Shown here: positions 1-10,514 of the stretch, in pieces | How the letters are laid out: every line of letters starts with the position of its first letter | Position numbering within the stretch: position 1 is the first letter of the stretch | Assembly: GCF_009176645.1 (NCBI RefSeq) | Contig: NZ_AP019007.1 | Coordinates: forward strand, 2,294,001 to 2,358,000 | Source: Enterobacter oligotrophicus | GTDB taxonomy: Bacteria; Pseudomonadota; Gammaproteobacteria; Enterobacterales; Enterobacteriaceae | Reading direction: 5' to 3' | Length of the DNA: 64,000 nt | Made by a program: the position numbers and the translations under genes | The notes under the pieces: generated by a model | What the model saw: only the letters and a program-made list of their open reading frames with translations | Database searches by the model: none | What the model was told of the DNA's origin: nothing

Positions 1-2010
1 GGCTTTTGCCAGCATGGCGCGAATATTCGCCACGTTCGCCTGGCCCTTGTGCATACGCTCTTCGGCCGTAATCACTTTGCGCTCCTGCTCCCAGATGAGA
101 TCGTCCTGGGGCAGTTCCAGCAGGAAACGGCTCGGCTCCGGGCGAACCAGTTCACCATACTGCCTGCGTTCTTTACACAGCGTAAAGACCAGCTCTTTCT
201 GGGCGCGGGTGATCCCCACATAGGCCAGACGACGCTCTTCGTCGACGTTATCTTCATCAATGCTGCTCTGGTGCGGTAACAAACCTTCTTCCATGCCGAC
301 CAGATAGACATACGGAAACTCCAGCCCTTTTGACGCATGCAGGGTCATCAACTGTACCTGATCGGCCTCTTCCTCGCTCTCACCGCGCTCCATCATGTCG
401 CGCAGCGTAAAGCGGGTAACCACCTGGGTCAGGGTCATCGGCTCGTCAATCTCCGATCCTTCCAGCATTTCAGTCATCCAGCTAAAGAGCTGGTTGACGT
501 TTTTCATCCGCATCTCGGCTGCTTTCGGGCTGGCGGAGGTTTCATAGAGCCAGGATTCATAATCGATGCCGTGAATAAGGTCGCGCACGGCAGCAACAGG
601 CTCGCGTTCCGCCAGGCGCTGCACTTCGCCCAGCCAGTGGGTAAAGCGGGTTAAATTATCATACCCACGTCCTGTCAGCGTCTGGCTCAGCCCCATATCA
701 AAGCTGGCGGTGAACAGGCTTTTGTTACGCGTCATCGCCCACTCGCCCAGCTTTTGCAGCGTCGCCGGGCCAATCTCACGTTTCGGCGTGTTCACAATAC
801 GCAGAAACGCGCTGTCGTCATCCGGGTTAGTCAGCACGCGCAGATAAGCCAGCAGATCTTTAATTTCAGGGCGCGAGAAGAACGAGGTGCCGCCTGAAAT
901 TTTGTAAGGGATGCGGTTCTGCATCAGCATTTTTTCAAAAACGCGCGACTGGTGATTGCCGCGGTAAAGGATCGCATAATCCTTATATTCGGTTTTATTG
1001 ACGAAGTGGTGGGCAATCAGTTCGCCCGTCACGCGCTCCGCCTCATGCTCTTCATTGTTGGCGCTCAGCACTTTCAGTTCGGTGCCGTAACCCAGTTCGG
1101 AAAAGAGACGTTTTTCGAACACGTGCGGGTTATTGGCAATCAGGATATTCGCCGCCTTCAGGATGCGCCCAGAGGAGCGGTAGTTTTGCTCCAGTTTAAT
1201 CACCTGCAGCGCCGGGAAATCTTTGCTCAGCAACACCAGGTTTTGTGGACGCGCACCTCGCCAGGAGTAAATTGACTGGTCATCATCACCCACAACGGTA
1301 AAGCGGGCGCGCTGTCCTACCAGCAGCTTCACCAGTTCATACTGGCTGGTGTTGGTGTCCTGGTATTCATCCACCAGCAGGTAGCGGATTTTGTTCTGCC
1401 AGCGTTCGCGCACCTCCTCGTTACGCTGAAGCAACAGCGTCGGCAGCAGGATCAGATCGTCGAAATCCAGCACATTGCACGCTTTCATATGTGCGTCGTA
1501 CAGACCATAGCAGTGGGCGAAAATCCGATCCCGTTCACCTTTGGCACTCGCCGCCGCCTGAGCTGGCGTCATCAGATCGTTTTTCCAGTTGGAGATCGTC
1601 GAGATCAGCTGTTGCAGCAGAACTTTGTCATCCTCAATCAGCCCTTCCGTCAGCTCTTTAAGCAGTGCCACCTGGTCGGTGTCATCGAAAAGCGAGAAGT
1701 TGGATTTCATCCCCAGCGCCGCGTATTCACGCTTGATGATATCCAGCCCCAGCGTGTGAAACGTGGAGATCATCAGCCCGCGCGCCTCTTTGCGCCCCAG
1801 CGTCTGGCCGACACGCTCTTTCATCTCGCGCGCCGCTTTGTTAGTAAAGGTCACGGCCGCAATGTGGCGCGCCTGATACCCGCAGCCACGGATTAAATGG
1901 GCGATTTTATTGGTGATCACGCGGGTTTTACCGGAGCCAGCCCCCGCCAGCACCAGGCAAGGTCCGGTGACAAATTCGACGGCTTGTTGTTGTCCGGGGT
2001 TTAAACGCAT
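1..2010 (-). CDS. rep: ATP-dependent DNA helicase Rep (3' end outside window)
   Basis: Superfamily 1A 3'-to-5' DNA helicase that clears protein blocks ahead of the replication fork. The frame read leftward from the ATG at 2008-2010 starts [13 protein letters not shown] and has the Walker A segment AGAGSGKT near residues 22-29 followed by the motif Ia segment TFTNKAA. About 670 codons are present and the frame is still open at base 1, reading MLAKA; the family is about 673 residues, so only the last few codons and the stop are missing. It is transcribed divergently from ppiC, with 85 bases between the two starts. Family assignment is firm. Confidence 0.95.
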   Translation of the reverse strand, partial: MRLNPGQQQAVEFVTGPCLVLAGAGSGKTRVITNKIAHLIRGCGYQARHIAAVTFTNKAAREMKERVGQTLGRKEARGLMISTFHTLGLDIIKREYAALGMKSNFSLFDDTDQVALLKELTEGLIEDDKVLLQQLISTISNWKNDLMTPAQAAASAKGERDRIFAHCYGLYDAHMKACNVLDFDDLILLPTLLLQRNEEVRERWQNKIRYLLVDEYQDTNTSQYELVKLLVGQRARFTVVGDDDQSIYSWRGARPQNLVLLSKDFPALQVIKLEQNYRSSGRILKAANILIANNPHVFEKRLFSELGYGTELKVLSANNEEHEAERVTGELIAHHFVNKTEYKDYAILYRGNHQSRVFEKMLMQNRIPYKISGGTSFFSRPEIKDLLAYLRVLTNPDDDSAFLRIVNTPKREIGPATLQKLGEWAMTRNKSLFTASFDMGLSQTLTGRGYDNLTRFTHWLGEVQRLAEREPVAAVRDLIHGIDYESWLYETSASPKAAEMRMKNVNQLFSWMTEMLEGSEIDEPMTLTQVVTRFTLRDMMERGESEEEADQVQLMTLHASKGLEFPYVYLVGMEEGLLPHQSSIDEDNVDEERRLAYVGITRAQKELVFTLCKERRQYGELVRPEPSRFLLELPQDDLIWEQERKVITAEERMHKGQANVANIRAMLAKA

Positions 2011-2047
2011 AAATGATCACTCAATGAAAGTCAGGAGGGAGAAATAA

Positions 2048-2377
<330 letters not shown>

Positions 2378-2378
2378 T

Positions 2379-2414
2379 AAAAAAGCCCGGTGAGTCAATG
2401 CACCGGGCTTTTTT
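2379..2414. terminator. Bidirectional rho-independent terminator ppiC/cysE
   Basis: Perfect 10-bp stem AAGCCCGGTG / CACCGGGCTT (2383-2392 and 2401-2410) with an 8-base loop, flanked by A-rich and T-rich runs. It can end transcription of ppiC from the left and cysE from the right. Confidence 0.9.
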
Positions 2415-2433
2415 GTCAGATGGCGCTGGCGGG

Positions 2434-3255
2434 TTAAATACCGTCGCCATACTCAAACGTATGGTGAATTCCGTTGAAGTGCTGATCCATATCCATTGAG
2501 GGTTTATCGCTGTCTGGCTTACCGACAATGCGCGCCGGTACGCCCGCTGCAGTTGTGTGCGGCGGCACAGGCTGTAGCACAACCGAGCCCGCACCAATTT
2601 TCGCCCCGCGTCCGACTTCGATATTACCGAGGATTTTGGCACCCGCGCCAATCATCACCCCTTCACGAATTTTCGGATGGCGATCGCCGCTGGTTTTACC
2701 CGTACCGCCCAGCGTGACCGATTGCAGAATAGAGACGTCATCTTCAATCACTGCCGTTTCACCGACGACAATGCCAGTGGCGTGGTCGAGCATGATCCCG
2801 CGGCCAATTTTTGCCGCCGGGTGAATGTCGACCTGGAAAGTGACAGAAACCTGGTTTTGCAGGAAGATAGCCAGCGCGCGGCGGCCTTCGTTCCATAGCC
2901 AGTGGCCGATGCGGTAAGCCTGAAGCGCGTGGAAGCCCTTCAGATACAGTAGCGGCGTAGAATATTTATCGACTGCCGGGTCACGCGTGCGCACAGCCTG
3001 AATATCGCAGGCGGCCGAGGCGATCATCTCCGGATCAGCGGCATAAGCCTCTTCCACCACTTCGCGAATGGCGATAGCAGGCATGATTGAGGAAGCCAGT
3101 TTGTTGGCGAGCATGTAGCTCAGGGCGCTGCCGAGATCTTCGTGCTTGAGTAGCGTCGCGTGGTAGAAACTGGCCAGCATAGGCTCACAGTCTGCCAAAG
3201 CTCGCGCTTCGGCTTTAATATTGTTCCAGACGATATCCAGTTCTTCACACGGCAT
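2434..3255 (-). CDS. cysE: Serine O-acetyltransferase
   Basis: Transfers acetyl from acetyl-CoA to L-serine to form O-acetylserine, the committed step of cysteine synthesis; feedback-inhibited by cysteine in this family. The 273-residue protein has the alpha-helical N-terminal half and a C-terminal left-handed beta-helix of hexapeptide repeats (IGRGIMLDHATGIVVGETAVIE and on). The catalytic histidine lies in the DHATG segment. The C-terminal tail ends in an acidic/Ile peptide (YGDGI), the part that binds O-acetylserine sulfhydrylase CysK in homologues. It lies at the distal end of the leftward secB-gpsA-cysE group, 75 bases after gpsA. Confidence 0.97.
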   Translation of the reverse strand: MPCEELDIVWNNIKAEARALADCEPMLASFYHATLLKHEDLGSALSYMLANKLASSIMPAIAIREVVEEAYAADPEMIASAACDIQAVRTRDPAVDKYSTPLLYLKGFHALQAYRIGHWLWNEGRRALAIFLQNQVSVTFQVDIHPAAKIGRGIMLDHATGIVVGETAVIEDDVSILQSVTLGGTGKTSGDRHPKIREGVMIGAGAKILGNIEVGRGAKIGAGSVVLQPVPPHTTAAGVPARIVGKPDSDKPSMDMDQHFNGIHHTFEYGDGI

Positions 3256-3330
3256 TGCTTACTCCAGACGATAGTTAATGACCAGCCAGTTCTGCGCTGG
3301 CTGGGTCATTCAGGTGACGATAGTTCCCGG

Positions 3331-4350
3331 CTAGTTGCTGCTGCGCTCGTCCTTGCGCGCACGACCTAATAAGGTCAATGCTGCCTCGCGCGCATTTTTT
3401 CCGCAATACAATACCTGATAAATTTCCTCGGTTATTGGCATTTCGACACCGAAGCGGTGTGCCAGTTCGCGGACTTCTTTGGTATTGCGGTAGCCTTCAA
3501 CCACCTGACCAATCTTCTCCTGCGCGCCTTTCACATCGCTGCCCTGACCGAGCATCATGCCAAAGCGACGGTTACGGGACTGGTTGTCGGTACAGGTCAG
3601 CACCAGATCGCCTAAACCCGCCATTCCCATAAAGGTAGCCGGATCGGCTCCCAGCGCTTCGCCGAGACGAGACATTTCAGTGAGACCACGGGTGATCAGC
3701 GCGGTACGTGCATTTGCGCCAAAACCAATGCCGTCAGACATCCCGGCACCAATGGCAATCACATTCTTCACCGCACCGCCCAGCTGTACACCGATGAAAT
3801 CAGGGTTGCTGTAAACGCGGAAACTCTTGCCACAGTGCAGCAGATGCTGGAGATCGTCAGAGAATGCCTGATCGGTTGAGGCAAGCGAGATCGCCGTCGG
3901 CAGGCCAGCAGCCAGCTCTTTGGCGAACGTTGGTCCGGAAATCACCGCCAGCGGGATATCATCACCCAGCGCTTCGCGGGCAACGTCCTGCAGCAGGCGT
4001 CCGGTTTCCGCTTCCAGCCCTTTTGTCGCCCATACAATGCGCGCATCCGGGCGCATCAGCGGCTTAATCTGACGCAGGACTTCGCCAAAGACATGGCTTG
4101 GCACCACAATCAGAATATTGCGGCTGGCCGCCAGCGCGGTTGCCAGATCGCTTTCCAGATGCAGGGAATCAGGGAACGGAACGTCCGGGAGAAACGCCAC
4201 GTTGCAGCGGTCATGTTGCAACGTCGCGATATGTTTTGGATCGTGGCCCCAGAGGACCACCTCGTGACCATTTCTTGCCAGCGTGATGGCAAGAGCGGTG
4301 CCGTAAGAGCCGGCACCGATCACAGTCATTGACGCATTAACAGTGCTCAT
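3331..4350 (-). CDS. gpsA: Glycerol-3-phosphate dehydrogenase [NAD(P)+]
   Basis: Makes sn-glycerol 3-phosphate from dihydroxyacetone phosphate for phospholipid synthesis; cytoplasmic. The 339-residue protein begins with a Rossmann dinucleotide-binding motif, [12 protein letters not shown], at about residues 10-21. The conserved segment [17 protein letters not shown] contains the catalytic lysine of the family. The start ATG overlaps the stop of secB by one base (TGATG), so the two are translationally coupled as in E. coli. Length matches the family. Confidence 0.97.
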   Translation of the reverse strand: MSTVNASMTVIGAGSYGTALAITLARNGHEVVLWGHDPKHIATLQHDRCNVAFLPDVPFPDSLHLESDLATALAASRNILIVVPSHVFGEVLRQIKPLMRPDARIVWATKGLEAETGRLLQDVAREALGDDIPLAVISGPTFAKELAAGLPTAISLASTDQAFSDDLQHLLHCGKSFRVYSNPDFIGVQLGGAVKNVIAIGAGMSDGIGFGANARTALITRGLTEMSRLGEALGADPATFMGMAGLGDLVLTCTDNQSRNRRFGMMLGQGSDVKGAQEKIGQVVEGYRNTKEVRELAHRFGVEMPITEEIYQVLYCGKNAREAALTLLGRARKDERSSN

Positions 4351-4811
4351 CAGGCATCCTGTTCGGCACCTTCGCCAGCCTGCTGCTGCAGATAGTTCAT
4401 GAACAGCGCATCGAAGTTAACTGGCGCAAGGTTCAGTTGCGGGAATGTACCGCGAGAAACCAGGCTGGTGATGCATTCACGCGCATACGGGAACAGGATG
4501 TTCGGGCAGTATGCACCCAGGCAATGCGCCATCTGGTTGCCTTCAATGCCGCCGATGGAGAAGATGCCACCCTGCTGCACTTCGCACAGGAATGCAGTTT
4601 CTTCGCCCAGAGAAGCGGTCACCGTTACACGCAGTACGACTTCATACACGTCATCCGCCAGTTGGGTGGATGCGGTATCCAGATCAAGTTTAACCTCTGG
4701 CTGCCAATCTTTCTGGAAAACGTGTGGTGCATTTGGCGCTTCGAAAGAGACATCCTTGGTGTAGATGCGCTGGATCTGGAAAGTCATTTCGGTGTTGTTT
4801 TGTTCTGACAT
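4350..4811 (-). CDS. secB: Protein-export chaperone SecB
   Basis: Cytoplasmic tetrameric chaperone that keeps precursors unfolded and delivers them to SecA. At 153 residues it is close to the 155 of E. coli. The N-terminal [20 protein letters not shown] strand and the conserved [10 protein letters not shown] and [12 protein letters not shown] segments are present. The acidic tail ends EGAEQDA. It lies between grxC and gpsA in the usual yibN-grxC-secB-gpsA order. Confidence 0.97.
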   Translation of the reverse strand: MSEQNNTEMTFQIQRIYTKDVSFEAPNAPHVFQKDWQPEVKLDLDTASTQLADDVYEVVLRVTVTASLGEETAFLCEVQQGGIFSIGGIEGNQMAHCLGAYCPNILFPYARECITSLVSRGTFPQLNLAPVNFDALFMNYLQQQAGEGAEQDA

Positions 4812-4843
4812 GGAAAAACCCTTTTTAATTGTCCTAAAGTCTC

Positions 4844-5095
4844 TTAGCTCAGCAGGGGATCGAGTCCACCACGGGCGTCGAGCGCATACAAGTCATCACA
4901 GCCGCCAATGTGCTGCGCATCAATAAAAATCTGCGGAACCGTCGTGCGACCACTACGTTGGATCATCTCTTCGCGTTTGATCGCGTCACCATCGATCGGC
5001 AGTTCCTGGAACGTTACGCCTTTGCTGTTCAGCAGCGCTTTTGCGCGGTGGCAGAACGGGCAAGTTGCTTTGGTGTAGATCTCAATATTGGCCAT
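4844..5095 (-). CDS. grxC: Glutaredoxin 3
   Basis: Small glutathione-dependent thiol-disulfide oxidoreductase of 83 residues. The dithiol active site is C12-P-F-C15; E. coli Grx3 has CPYC, a conservative Phe for Tyr change. The TVPQIF cis-proline loop and the GGCDDL glutathione-binding segment are present. A GTG lies one codon upstream (5098), but the ATG at 5095 sits 7 bases after an AAGGAG ribosome site and is the better start. It follows yibN by 11 bases in the same leftward transcript. Confidence 0.95.
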   Translation of the reverse strand: MANIEIYTKATCPFCHRAKALLNSKGVTFQELPIDGDAIKREEMIQRSGRTTVPQIFIDAQHIGGCDDLYALDARGGLDPLLS

Positions 5096-5106
5096 CACTG
5101 AACTCC

Positions 5107-5538
5107 TTATTTTCCGCGAACTAAAGGAAGATTTTCCCCGCTCCAGCCGGAAATGCCTTCTTTCAGTATCGTTACGTTTTCAAAGCCTGCTTTATGCAGA
5201 GCGTTGGCAGATTCCTGCGCCTGCATGCCGGTACCATCAACAACAATAATCGGCTGGGCTTTATGCTTATCCAGCTCACCAATATTGTTGGCTTTGATTT
5301 CAGCAGGCAGCAGGTTGATCGCACCCGCGATATGACCTTTACGGAAATCGTCGCGCTGACGCAAATCGACGACGACGGCGTCTTCTTTGTTGATCAGACG
5401 TGTCGCTTCACCACGGGTGATCACCTTAATTTTAGACGTCAGGCCTTTAAACGTGGTGAAAAGCACAGCGGCCAGCAGGCCAATCCACGCGATGCTCAGA
5501 ACCGGGTGGCGGCTAACAAATTGCATAATTTCTTGCAT
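5107..5538 (-). CDS. yibN: Membrane-anchored rhodanese-like protein YibN
   Basis: One N-terminal membrane segment ([17 protein letters not shown], roughly residues 14-30) is followed by a cytoplasmic rhodanese-like domain with the [21 protein letters not shown] signature. The active-site loop reads [13 protein letters not shown] and the protein has no cysteine at all, so it cannot be a classical sulfurtransferase; a binding or scaffold role is more likely. The start is the ATG at 5538 (MQEIMQF) as in E. coli; an upstream TTG at 5550 is rejected because its ribosome site would be too close. It is first in the run yibN-grxC-secB-gpsA. Confidence 0.92.
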   Translation of the reverse strand: MQEIMQFVSRHPVLSIAWIGLLAAVLFTTFKGLTSKIKVITRGEATRLINKEDAVVVDLRQRDDFRKGHIAGAINLLPAEIKANNIGELDKHKAQPIIVVDGTGMQAQESANALHKAGFENVTILKEGISGWSGENLPLVRGK

Positions 5539-5787
5539 GGGGGGTAACAACTCCCGACTAAGTGATTAAAAAAACCAAGACAGGAGTATACCTGTGCGCT
5601 GTGGCAAATACAGCCAGCGACAATAAGCTAATCCATTTTCTGCGGCATGCCACGAAAAAAAAAGCCTCAAAATCTCCTGAGAACCGCCTTGCCCCTACGC
5701 ATTCTTTGATCTTCTGCGGCTATTTGATCGATTCAGCTGTAGTAAAATTACGCAAATTTTTTGTCTCTTGAGCATGAGGTTGTCGCA

Positions 5788-7332
5788 ATGTCGGTTTCTA
5801 AAAAACCTATGGTACTGGTGATTCTGGATGGCTATGGCTATCGCGAAGACAGCCAGGATAACGCCATTTTCAACGCCAAAACTCCGGTTATGGATGCGCT
5901 GTGGGCAAAACGTCCGCACACCCTGATTGATGCGTCTGGTCTGGAAGTCGGCCTGCCGGATCGTCAGATGGGCAACTCTGAAGTCGGTCACGTGAACCTG
6001 GGCGCAGGTCGTATCGTCTATCAGGATCTGACGCGTCTGGACGTTGAAATCAAAGAACGCACCTTCTTCTCCAACCCAACGCTTGCAGGTGCGGTGGATA
6101 AAGCCGTTGCCGCAGGCAAAGCCGTACACATCATGGGTCTGCTCTCTGCGGGCGGCGTTCACAGCCACGAAGATCACATCATGGCGATGGTTGAACTGGC
6201 AGCAGAACGCGGCGCGGATAAAATCTATCTGCACGCGTTCCTGGATGGCCGCGATACGCCACCGCGCAGCGCAGAAGGTTCTCTGAAAGCCTTCGAAGAC
6301 AAATTCGCCGCACTGGGTAAAGGCCGCGTGGCGTCCATCATTGGTCGTTACTACGCGATGGACCGCGATAACCGCTGGGATCGCGTTGAACAGGCCTATG
6401 ACCTGCTGACGCTGGCAAAAGGTGAATTCCAGTTCGCGACCGCCGTTGACGCGCTGGAAGCGGCTTACGCACGTGATGAAAACGACGAATTCGTGAAAGC
6501 AACTGTAATCCGCGCTGAAGGCCAGGCGGATGCCGCTATGGAAGATGGCGATGCGCTGATCTTCATGAACTTCCGTGCCGACCGCGCGCGTGAAATCACC
6601 CGTGCGTTCGTCAACAGCGACTTCGACGGTTTCGCCCGTAAGAAAGCGGTGAAACTCGACTTCATCCAGTTGACCGAATACGCCGCAGACATCAACGCGC
6701 CTTGCGCTTATCCGCCAGCGTCACTGGAAAATACCTTCGGTGAGTGGATGGCGAAGAACGACAAAACGCAGCTGCGTATCTCCGAAACCGAGAAATACGC
6801 GCACGTCACCTTCTTCTTTAACGGCGGTGTCGAAGAGCCGTTCAAAGGTGAAGAGCGCATTCTGATTAATTCTCCGAAAGTGGCTACCTACGATCTGCAG
6901 CCAGAAATGAGCTCTGCCGAGCTGACCGAAAAACTGGTTGCGGCGATCGAAAGTGGCAAATACGACACCATCATCTGTAACTACCCGAATGGCGACATGG
7001 TAGGTCATACCGGCGTGATGGAAGCCGCGGTTAAAGCGGTTGAAGCGCTGGATAACTGCGTTGAGCAGGTCGCGAAAGCGGTTGAATCCGTTGGCGGCCA
7101 GTTGCTGATCACCGCCGACCACGGTAACGCAGAACAGATGCGTGACCCGGCGACAGGTCAGGCACATACTGCCCACACCAATCTGCCTGTTCCACTGATT
7201 TATGTGGGTGATAAATCAGTGAAAGCAGTGGAAGGCGGCAAACTTTCCGACATCGCGCCAACCATGTTGACGCTGATGGGTATGCCGATCCCTGAAGAGA
7301 TGACTGGTAAGCCGCTGTTCATCGTGGAATAA
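5788..7332 (+). CDS. gpmM: Phosphoglycerate mutase, 2,3-bisphosphoglycerate-independent
   Basis: Interconverts 3- and 2-phosphoglycerate in glycolysis using two Mn2+ ions. The 514-residue protein has the alkaline-phosphatase fold. The first metal motif is LVILDGYGY, the phospho-serine lies in QMGNSEVGH, and further metal ligands lie in [12 protein letters not shown] and [11 protein letters not shown]. The ATG at 5788 is chosen over an in-frame upstream start at 5761 because it matches the E. coli N-terminus and has a GAGG site 8 bases upstream. It is followed closely by envC and yibQ on the same strand. Confidence 0.97.
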   Translation: MSVSKKPMVLVILDGYGYREDSQDNAIFNAKTPVMDALWAKRPHTLIDASGLEVGLPDRQMGNSEVGHVNLGAGRIVYQDLTRLDVEIKERTFFSNPTLAGAVDKAVAAGKAVHIMGLLSAGGVHSHEDHIMAMVELAAERGADKIYLHAFLDGRDTPPRSAEGSLKAFEDKFAALGKGRVASIIGRYYAMDRDNRWDRVEQAYDLLTLAKGEFQFATAVDALEAAYARDENDEFVKATVIRAEGQADAAMEDGDALIFMNFRADRAREITRAFVNSDFDGFARKKAVKLDFIQLTEYAADINAPCAYPPASLENTFGEWMAKNDKTQLRISETEKYAHVTFFFNGGVEEPFKGEERILINSPKVATYDLQPEMSSAELTEKLVAAIESGKYDTIICNYPNGDMVGHTGVMEAAVKAVEALDNCVEQVAKAVESVGGQLLITADHGNAEQMRDPATGQAHTAHTNLPVPLIYVGDKSVKAVEGGKLSDIAPTMLTLMGMPIPEEMTGKPLFIVE

Positions 7333-7341
7333 TCGCTCCCC

Positions 7342-8625
7342 ATGAGGGGAAAGGCGATTTTTTCAATCACATGGGTCGTGAAGCCGCTTAGGTTATCAGT
7401 CAGACCTCTGTTTTACGCCAGCGCACTCAGCGCTGGCGTATTGCTGTGCGCCGCGTCCGCCCACGCGGATGACCGCGACCAGCTTAAATCCATTCAGGCC
7501 GATATCGCCGCCAAAGAGCGCGCGGTTCGCCAGCAGCAACAGCAGCGCTCCGCACTGCTCGCTCAGCTTAAGCAGCAGGAAGAGGCGATCTCTGCCGCCG
7601 CGCGCAAACTCCGTGAAACACAAAATACCCTCGCCCAGTTGAATAAACAGATCGACGAGATGAACGCGTCGATTGCCAAACTGGAGCGCCAGCGGGATGC
7701 GCAGGAACGCAATCTTGCTGCACAGCTTGATGCCGCTTTTCGCCAGGGTGAACACACCGGGCTTCAGTTGATCCTCAGCGGTGAAGAGAGCCAGCGCGGT
7801 CAGCGTCTGCAGGCCTACTTCGGCTATCTGAACCAGGCGCGTCAGGAGACGATCGCGCAGCTGAAGCAAACGCGCGAAGAGGTCACTACGCAAAAAGCGG
7901 AGCTTGAAGAGAAGCAGAGCCAGCAGCAGACATTGCTCTACGAGCAGCAGGCGCAGCAGGCGAAGCTCGAGCAGGCACGTAACGAGCGTAAGAAAACCCT
8001 TTCTGGCCTTGAATCTTCCATTCAGGAAGGTCAGAGCCAGTTGAGCGAAATGCGCGCCAACGAATCGAAACTGCGCAACAGTATTGCCCGTGCGGAAGCG
8101 GCGGCGAAAGCCCGCGCTGAAAGAGAAGCGCGTGAAGCGCAGGCCGTGCGCAATAAGCAGCAGGAAGCCTCCCGCAAAGGCACCACCTACAAGCCAACCG
8201 AGAGCGAACGTTCCCTGATGTCGCGTACTGGCGGTTTAGGCTCTCCGCGTGGTCAGGCTTACTGGCCCGTTCGCGGTTCAATTCTGCATCGCTATGGCGA
8301 ACAACTGCAGGGTGAACTACGTTGGAAAGGGATAGTTATCGGTGCGTCTGAAGGTAGCGAAGTGAAAGCCATTGCCGATGGCCGCGTGATCCTGGCCGAC
8401 TGGCTGCAGGGTTATGGGCTTGTGGTGGTGGTCGAACACGGTAAAGGCGATATGAGCCTCTACGGTTATAACCAGAGCGCGCTGGTCAGCGTCGGCACTC
8501 AGGTGCGCGCGGGCCAACCCATCGCCCTTGTGGGCAGCAGTGGCGGTCAGGGCCGCCCGTCACTCTATTTCGAAATTCGTCGCCAGGGTCAGGCGGTCAA
8601 TCCACAGCCGTGGTTGGGAAGATAA
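7342..8625 (+). CDS. envC: Murein hydrolase activator EnvC (start codon uncertain)
   Basis: Periplasmic activator of the septal amidases AmiA and AmiB, recruited by FtsEX. The protein has a signal peptide (hydrophobic LFYASALSAGVLLCAASAHA), a long Gln/Lys/Glu-rich coiled coil (about residues 45-275 of this reading) and a C-terminal LytM domain. The LytM domain is degenerate: SLYGYN and SLYFEIR replace the zinc-binding histidine motifs, as expected for an activator. The start is odd. The codon aligned with the E. coli initiator Met-Thr is ATC (7366-7368), placed after an AGGGGAAAGG site. The listed ATG at 7342 lacks a ribosome site, and GTG at 7378 is the other option. Confidence 0.9.
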   Translation: MRGKAIFSITWVVKPLRLSVRPLFYASALSAGVLLCAASAHADDRDQLKSIQADIAAKERAVRQQQQQRSALLAQLKQQEEAISAAARKLRETQNTLAQLNKQIDEMNASIAKLERQRDAQERNLAAQLDAAFRQGEHTGLQLILSGEESQRGQRLQAYFGYLNQARQETIAQLKQTREEVTTQKAELEEKQSQQQTLLYEQQAQQAKLEQARNERKKTLSGLESSIQEGQSQLSEMRANESKLRNSIARAEAAAKARAEREAREAQAVRNKQQEASRKGTTYKPTESERSLMSRTGGLGSPRGQAYWPVRGSILHRYGEQLQGELRWKGIVIGASEGSEVKAIADGRVILADWLQGYGLVVVVEHGKGDMSLYGYNQSALVSVGTQVRAGQPIALVGSSGGQGRPSLYFEIRRQGQAVNPQPWLGR

Positions 8626-8628
8626 GTT

Positions 8629-9561
8629 TTGCTTCAATTTCGTCGAATCGTTCTCTCCGTCGCCAGCGCACTGGCGCTGGCTGCACCGGTATACGCAGGC
8701 AAACTCGCCATTGTGATTGATGACTTCGGTTATCGTCCACACTACGAAAACCAGGTGCTGGCCATGCCGTCAGCCATTTCCGTCGCCGTCCTTCCTAATG
8801 CACCCCATGCGCGTGAAATGGCGACAAAAGCACACAATAGCGGTCATCAGGTTTTAATCCACCTGCCGATGGCACCGCTCAGCAAGCAACCGCTGGAAAA
8901 AGACACCCTGCGCCCGGATATGAGCAGCGATGAGATCGACCGTATCATCCGCGACGCTTACAACAAGGTGCCGTATGCCGTGGGGCTGAATAATCACATG
9001 GGCAGCGCGATGACCTCCAGCCTGTACGGTATGCTGAAAGTGATGCAGGCGCTGGAGCGTTATAATCTCTATTTCCTCGACAGCATGACCATCGGTAACA
9101 GCCAGGCCATGCGTGCCGCTCAGGGAACAGGCGTGAAGGTCATCAAGCGCAAGGTGTTCCTGGACGACACCCAGAACGACGCGGATATCCGCGTACAGTT
9201 CAATCGCGCCGTGCAGTTGGCCCGCCGAAATGGATCAGCCATTGCTATTGGTCACCCGCATCCTTCAACAGTGCGCGTCCTGCAACAGATGTTGCCGACC
9301 TTACCTTCCGATATCACGCTGGTCCGCCCGAGCGATCTGCTTAATGAACCGCAGGTGGATACGTCCACGCCGAACCAGGGGCAACCAGCCTCTCCTGCAC
9401 CGCGCAACCCGTTCCGTGGTGTGAAGAGCTGCAAGCCGAAGCAGCCGCTTGAGCCGGTCAACGCGGCCCGTTTCTTCTCGGTGATTGGTGAGAGCGTCAG
9501 TGAAAGCACGCTGGTGAAATATGTTCAGCAGCAGTGGCAGGGCTGGGGTAAGAAAGCCTGA
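8629..9561 (+). CDS. yibQ: Divergent polysaccharide deacetylase family protein YibQ
   Basis: Predicted secreted protein of 310 residues with a cleavable signal peptide (MLQFRRIVLSVASALALAAPVYA) and a divergent NodB-like polysaccharide deacetylase domain. AIVIDDFGYR carries the Asp pair, LIHLPMAP the first motif, and GLNNHMGSAMT and AIGHPHPST the later motifs. It begins with TTG at 8629, three bases after the envC stop, so it is probably co-transcribed and coupled with envC. The substrate is not known; a role in peptidoglycan or another envelope glycan is inferred from envC linkage. The C-terminal 70 residues are low-complexity and basic. Confidence 0.9.
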   Translation: MLQFRRIVLSVASALALAAPVYAGKLAIVIDDFGYRPHYENQVLAMPSAISVAVLPNAPHAREMATKAHNSGHQVLIHLPMAPLSKQPLEKDTLRPDMSSDEIDRIIRDAYNKVPYAVGLNNHMGSAMTSSLYGMLKVMQALERYNLYFLDSMTIGNSQAMRAAQGTGVKVIKRKVFLDDTQNDADIRVQFNRAVQLARRNGSAIAIGHPHPSTVRVLQQMLPTLPSDITLVRPSDLLNEPQVDTSTPNQGQPASPAPRNPFRGVKSCKPKQPLEPVNAARFFSVIGESVSESTLVKYVQQQWQGWGKKA

Positions 9562-9572
9562 TCGGCTGACGT

Positions 9573-10373
9573 TTACTCCGCCACATGAGAGTCCGAATGC
9601 TCTTTAGCAACGGACTCTTTTTTCTCCTGATGTTGATACCAGGCTTTGAAATATTTTAAGAAGCTGTATGCAGTGGCGTACAGCCCTGTCACAACACCCA
9701 CTTTCCCCTGACGCCAGGCACCGCTAAACAGATACCATTTGAAAAACGCCCCGATCGCGCTTATCACACCACGTCCGATAGAGGGGCGTACAGGTTGATA
9801 TTTCACCAGCCGGGTGGTGTAGCTGTTCAGCTTGTTGAAGACTTCATGGAGAGTGTAAAACGTGTCGTGACGCACCCGCCCCGGCATTTTGACGGTGCTG
9901 AGTTTGCCTTCAACTTTGTCATCTACCGGTCGGTGGTTAAACCGGGCCTGGGTACGGTTGAACAGCCGTACAGGGAAATCCGGTGAAGAGACGGGATAAA
10001 TCGTGCGAACCTCTTCCCCCAACACGTGCCAGTAGCGCGCGATACGCCATGCGTGGTCCGCGGCAGGCTCCTCACCGGCTTTTAGCGCCAGGATGAAATC
10101 GACGGTTTCTGCATCCAGGATCTCATCGCTGTCCATGCAGAGCACCCAGTCATTTGCCGCCAGATCGATGGCATAGTTCATCTGCGCGCCGTGCATCGCA
10201 TAAGGGTGATGGTGAAGAGAAAGCCCATACTCGCGGCAGATATCAAGCGTGGCATCCGTACTGCCGGAATCCACAACCACAATTTCATCGGCCACGGTCA
10301 GTAGCGGAGGGAGCACCTCACGCAGCAAACGAGCGGAATTACAGGTCAATAAACAAACGGTGAGCTTGAACAT
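9573..10373 (-). CDS. GT2 family glycosyltransferase, WaaE-like
   Basis: Cytoplasmic or peripheral glycosyltransferase of 266 residues with a GT-A fold. KLTVCLLTCNSARLL opens the domain, ADEIVVVDSGSTDATLD is the nucleotide-sugar site and the DXD-like motif is CMDSDEIL near residue 82. The segments resemble WaaE/KdtX encoded at 26011 of this window ([17 protein letters not shown] there), so the two look like paralogues. It occupies the yibQ-tdh gap where E. coli carries yibD. An LPS-core role is likely; the sugar and acceptor are unknown. ATG at 10373 is preferred over GTG at 10379, but neither has a clear ribosome site. It converges on yibQ with an 11-base gap. Confidence 0.8.
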   Translation of the reverse strand: MFKLTVCLLTCNSARLLREVLPPLLTVADEIVVVDSGSTDATLDICREYGLSLHHHPYAMHGAQMNYAIDLAANDWVLCMDSDEILDAETVDFILALKAGEEPAADHAWRIARYWHVLGEEVRTIYPVSSPDFPVRLFNRTQARFNHRPVDDKVEGKLSTVKMPGRVRHDTFYTLHEVFNKLNSYTTRLVKYQPVRPSIGRGVISAIGAFFKWYLFSGAWRQGKVGVVTGLYATAYSFLKYFKAWYQHQEKKESVAKEHSDSHVAE

Positions 10374-10484
10374 AGGCACTGTAAACGTAAACGGATGTTC
10401 AACAAACTTTATAAGCGTGTGGGTAAAAAAGCGAAGAGAAAATCGAAATAATCTGATTGCGGATAAAAAAACGTGAAGAGGACA

Positions 10485-10510
10485 TAAAAAAAGCGCCCGA
10501 AGGCGCTTCC
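10485..10510 (-). terminator. Rho-independent terminator of kbl-tdh
   Basis: Read leftward: stem AAGCGCC / GGCGCTT closed by a TTCG tetraloop, followed by a run of about eight T residues, directly after the tdh stop. Confidence 0.85.
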
Positions 10511-10514
10511 TTAC

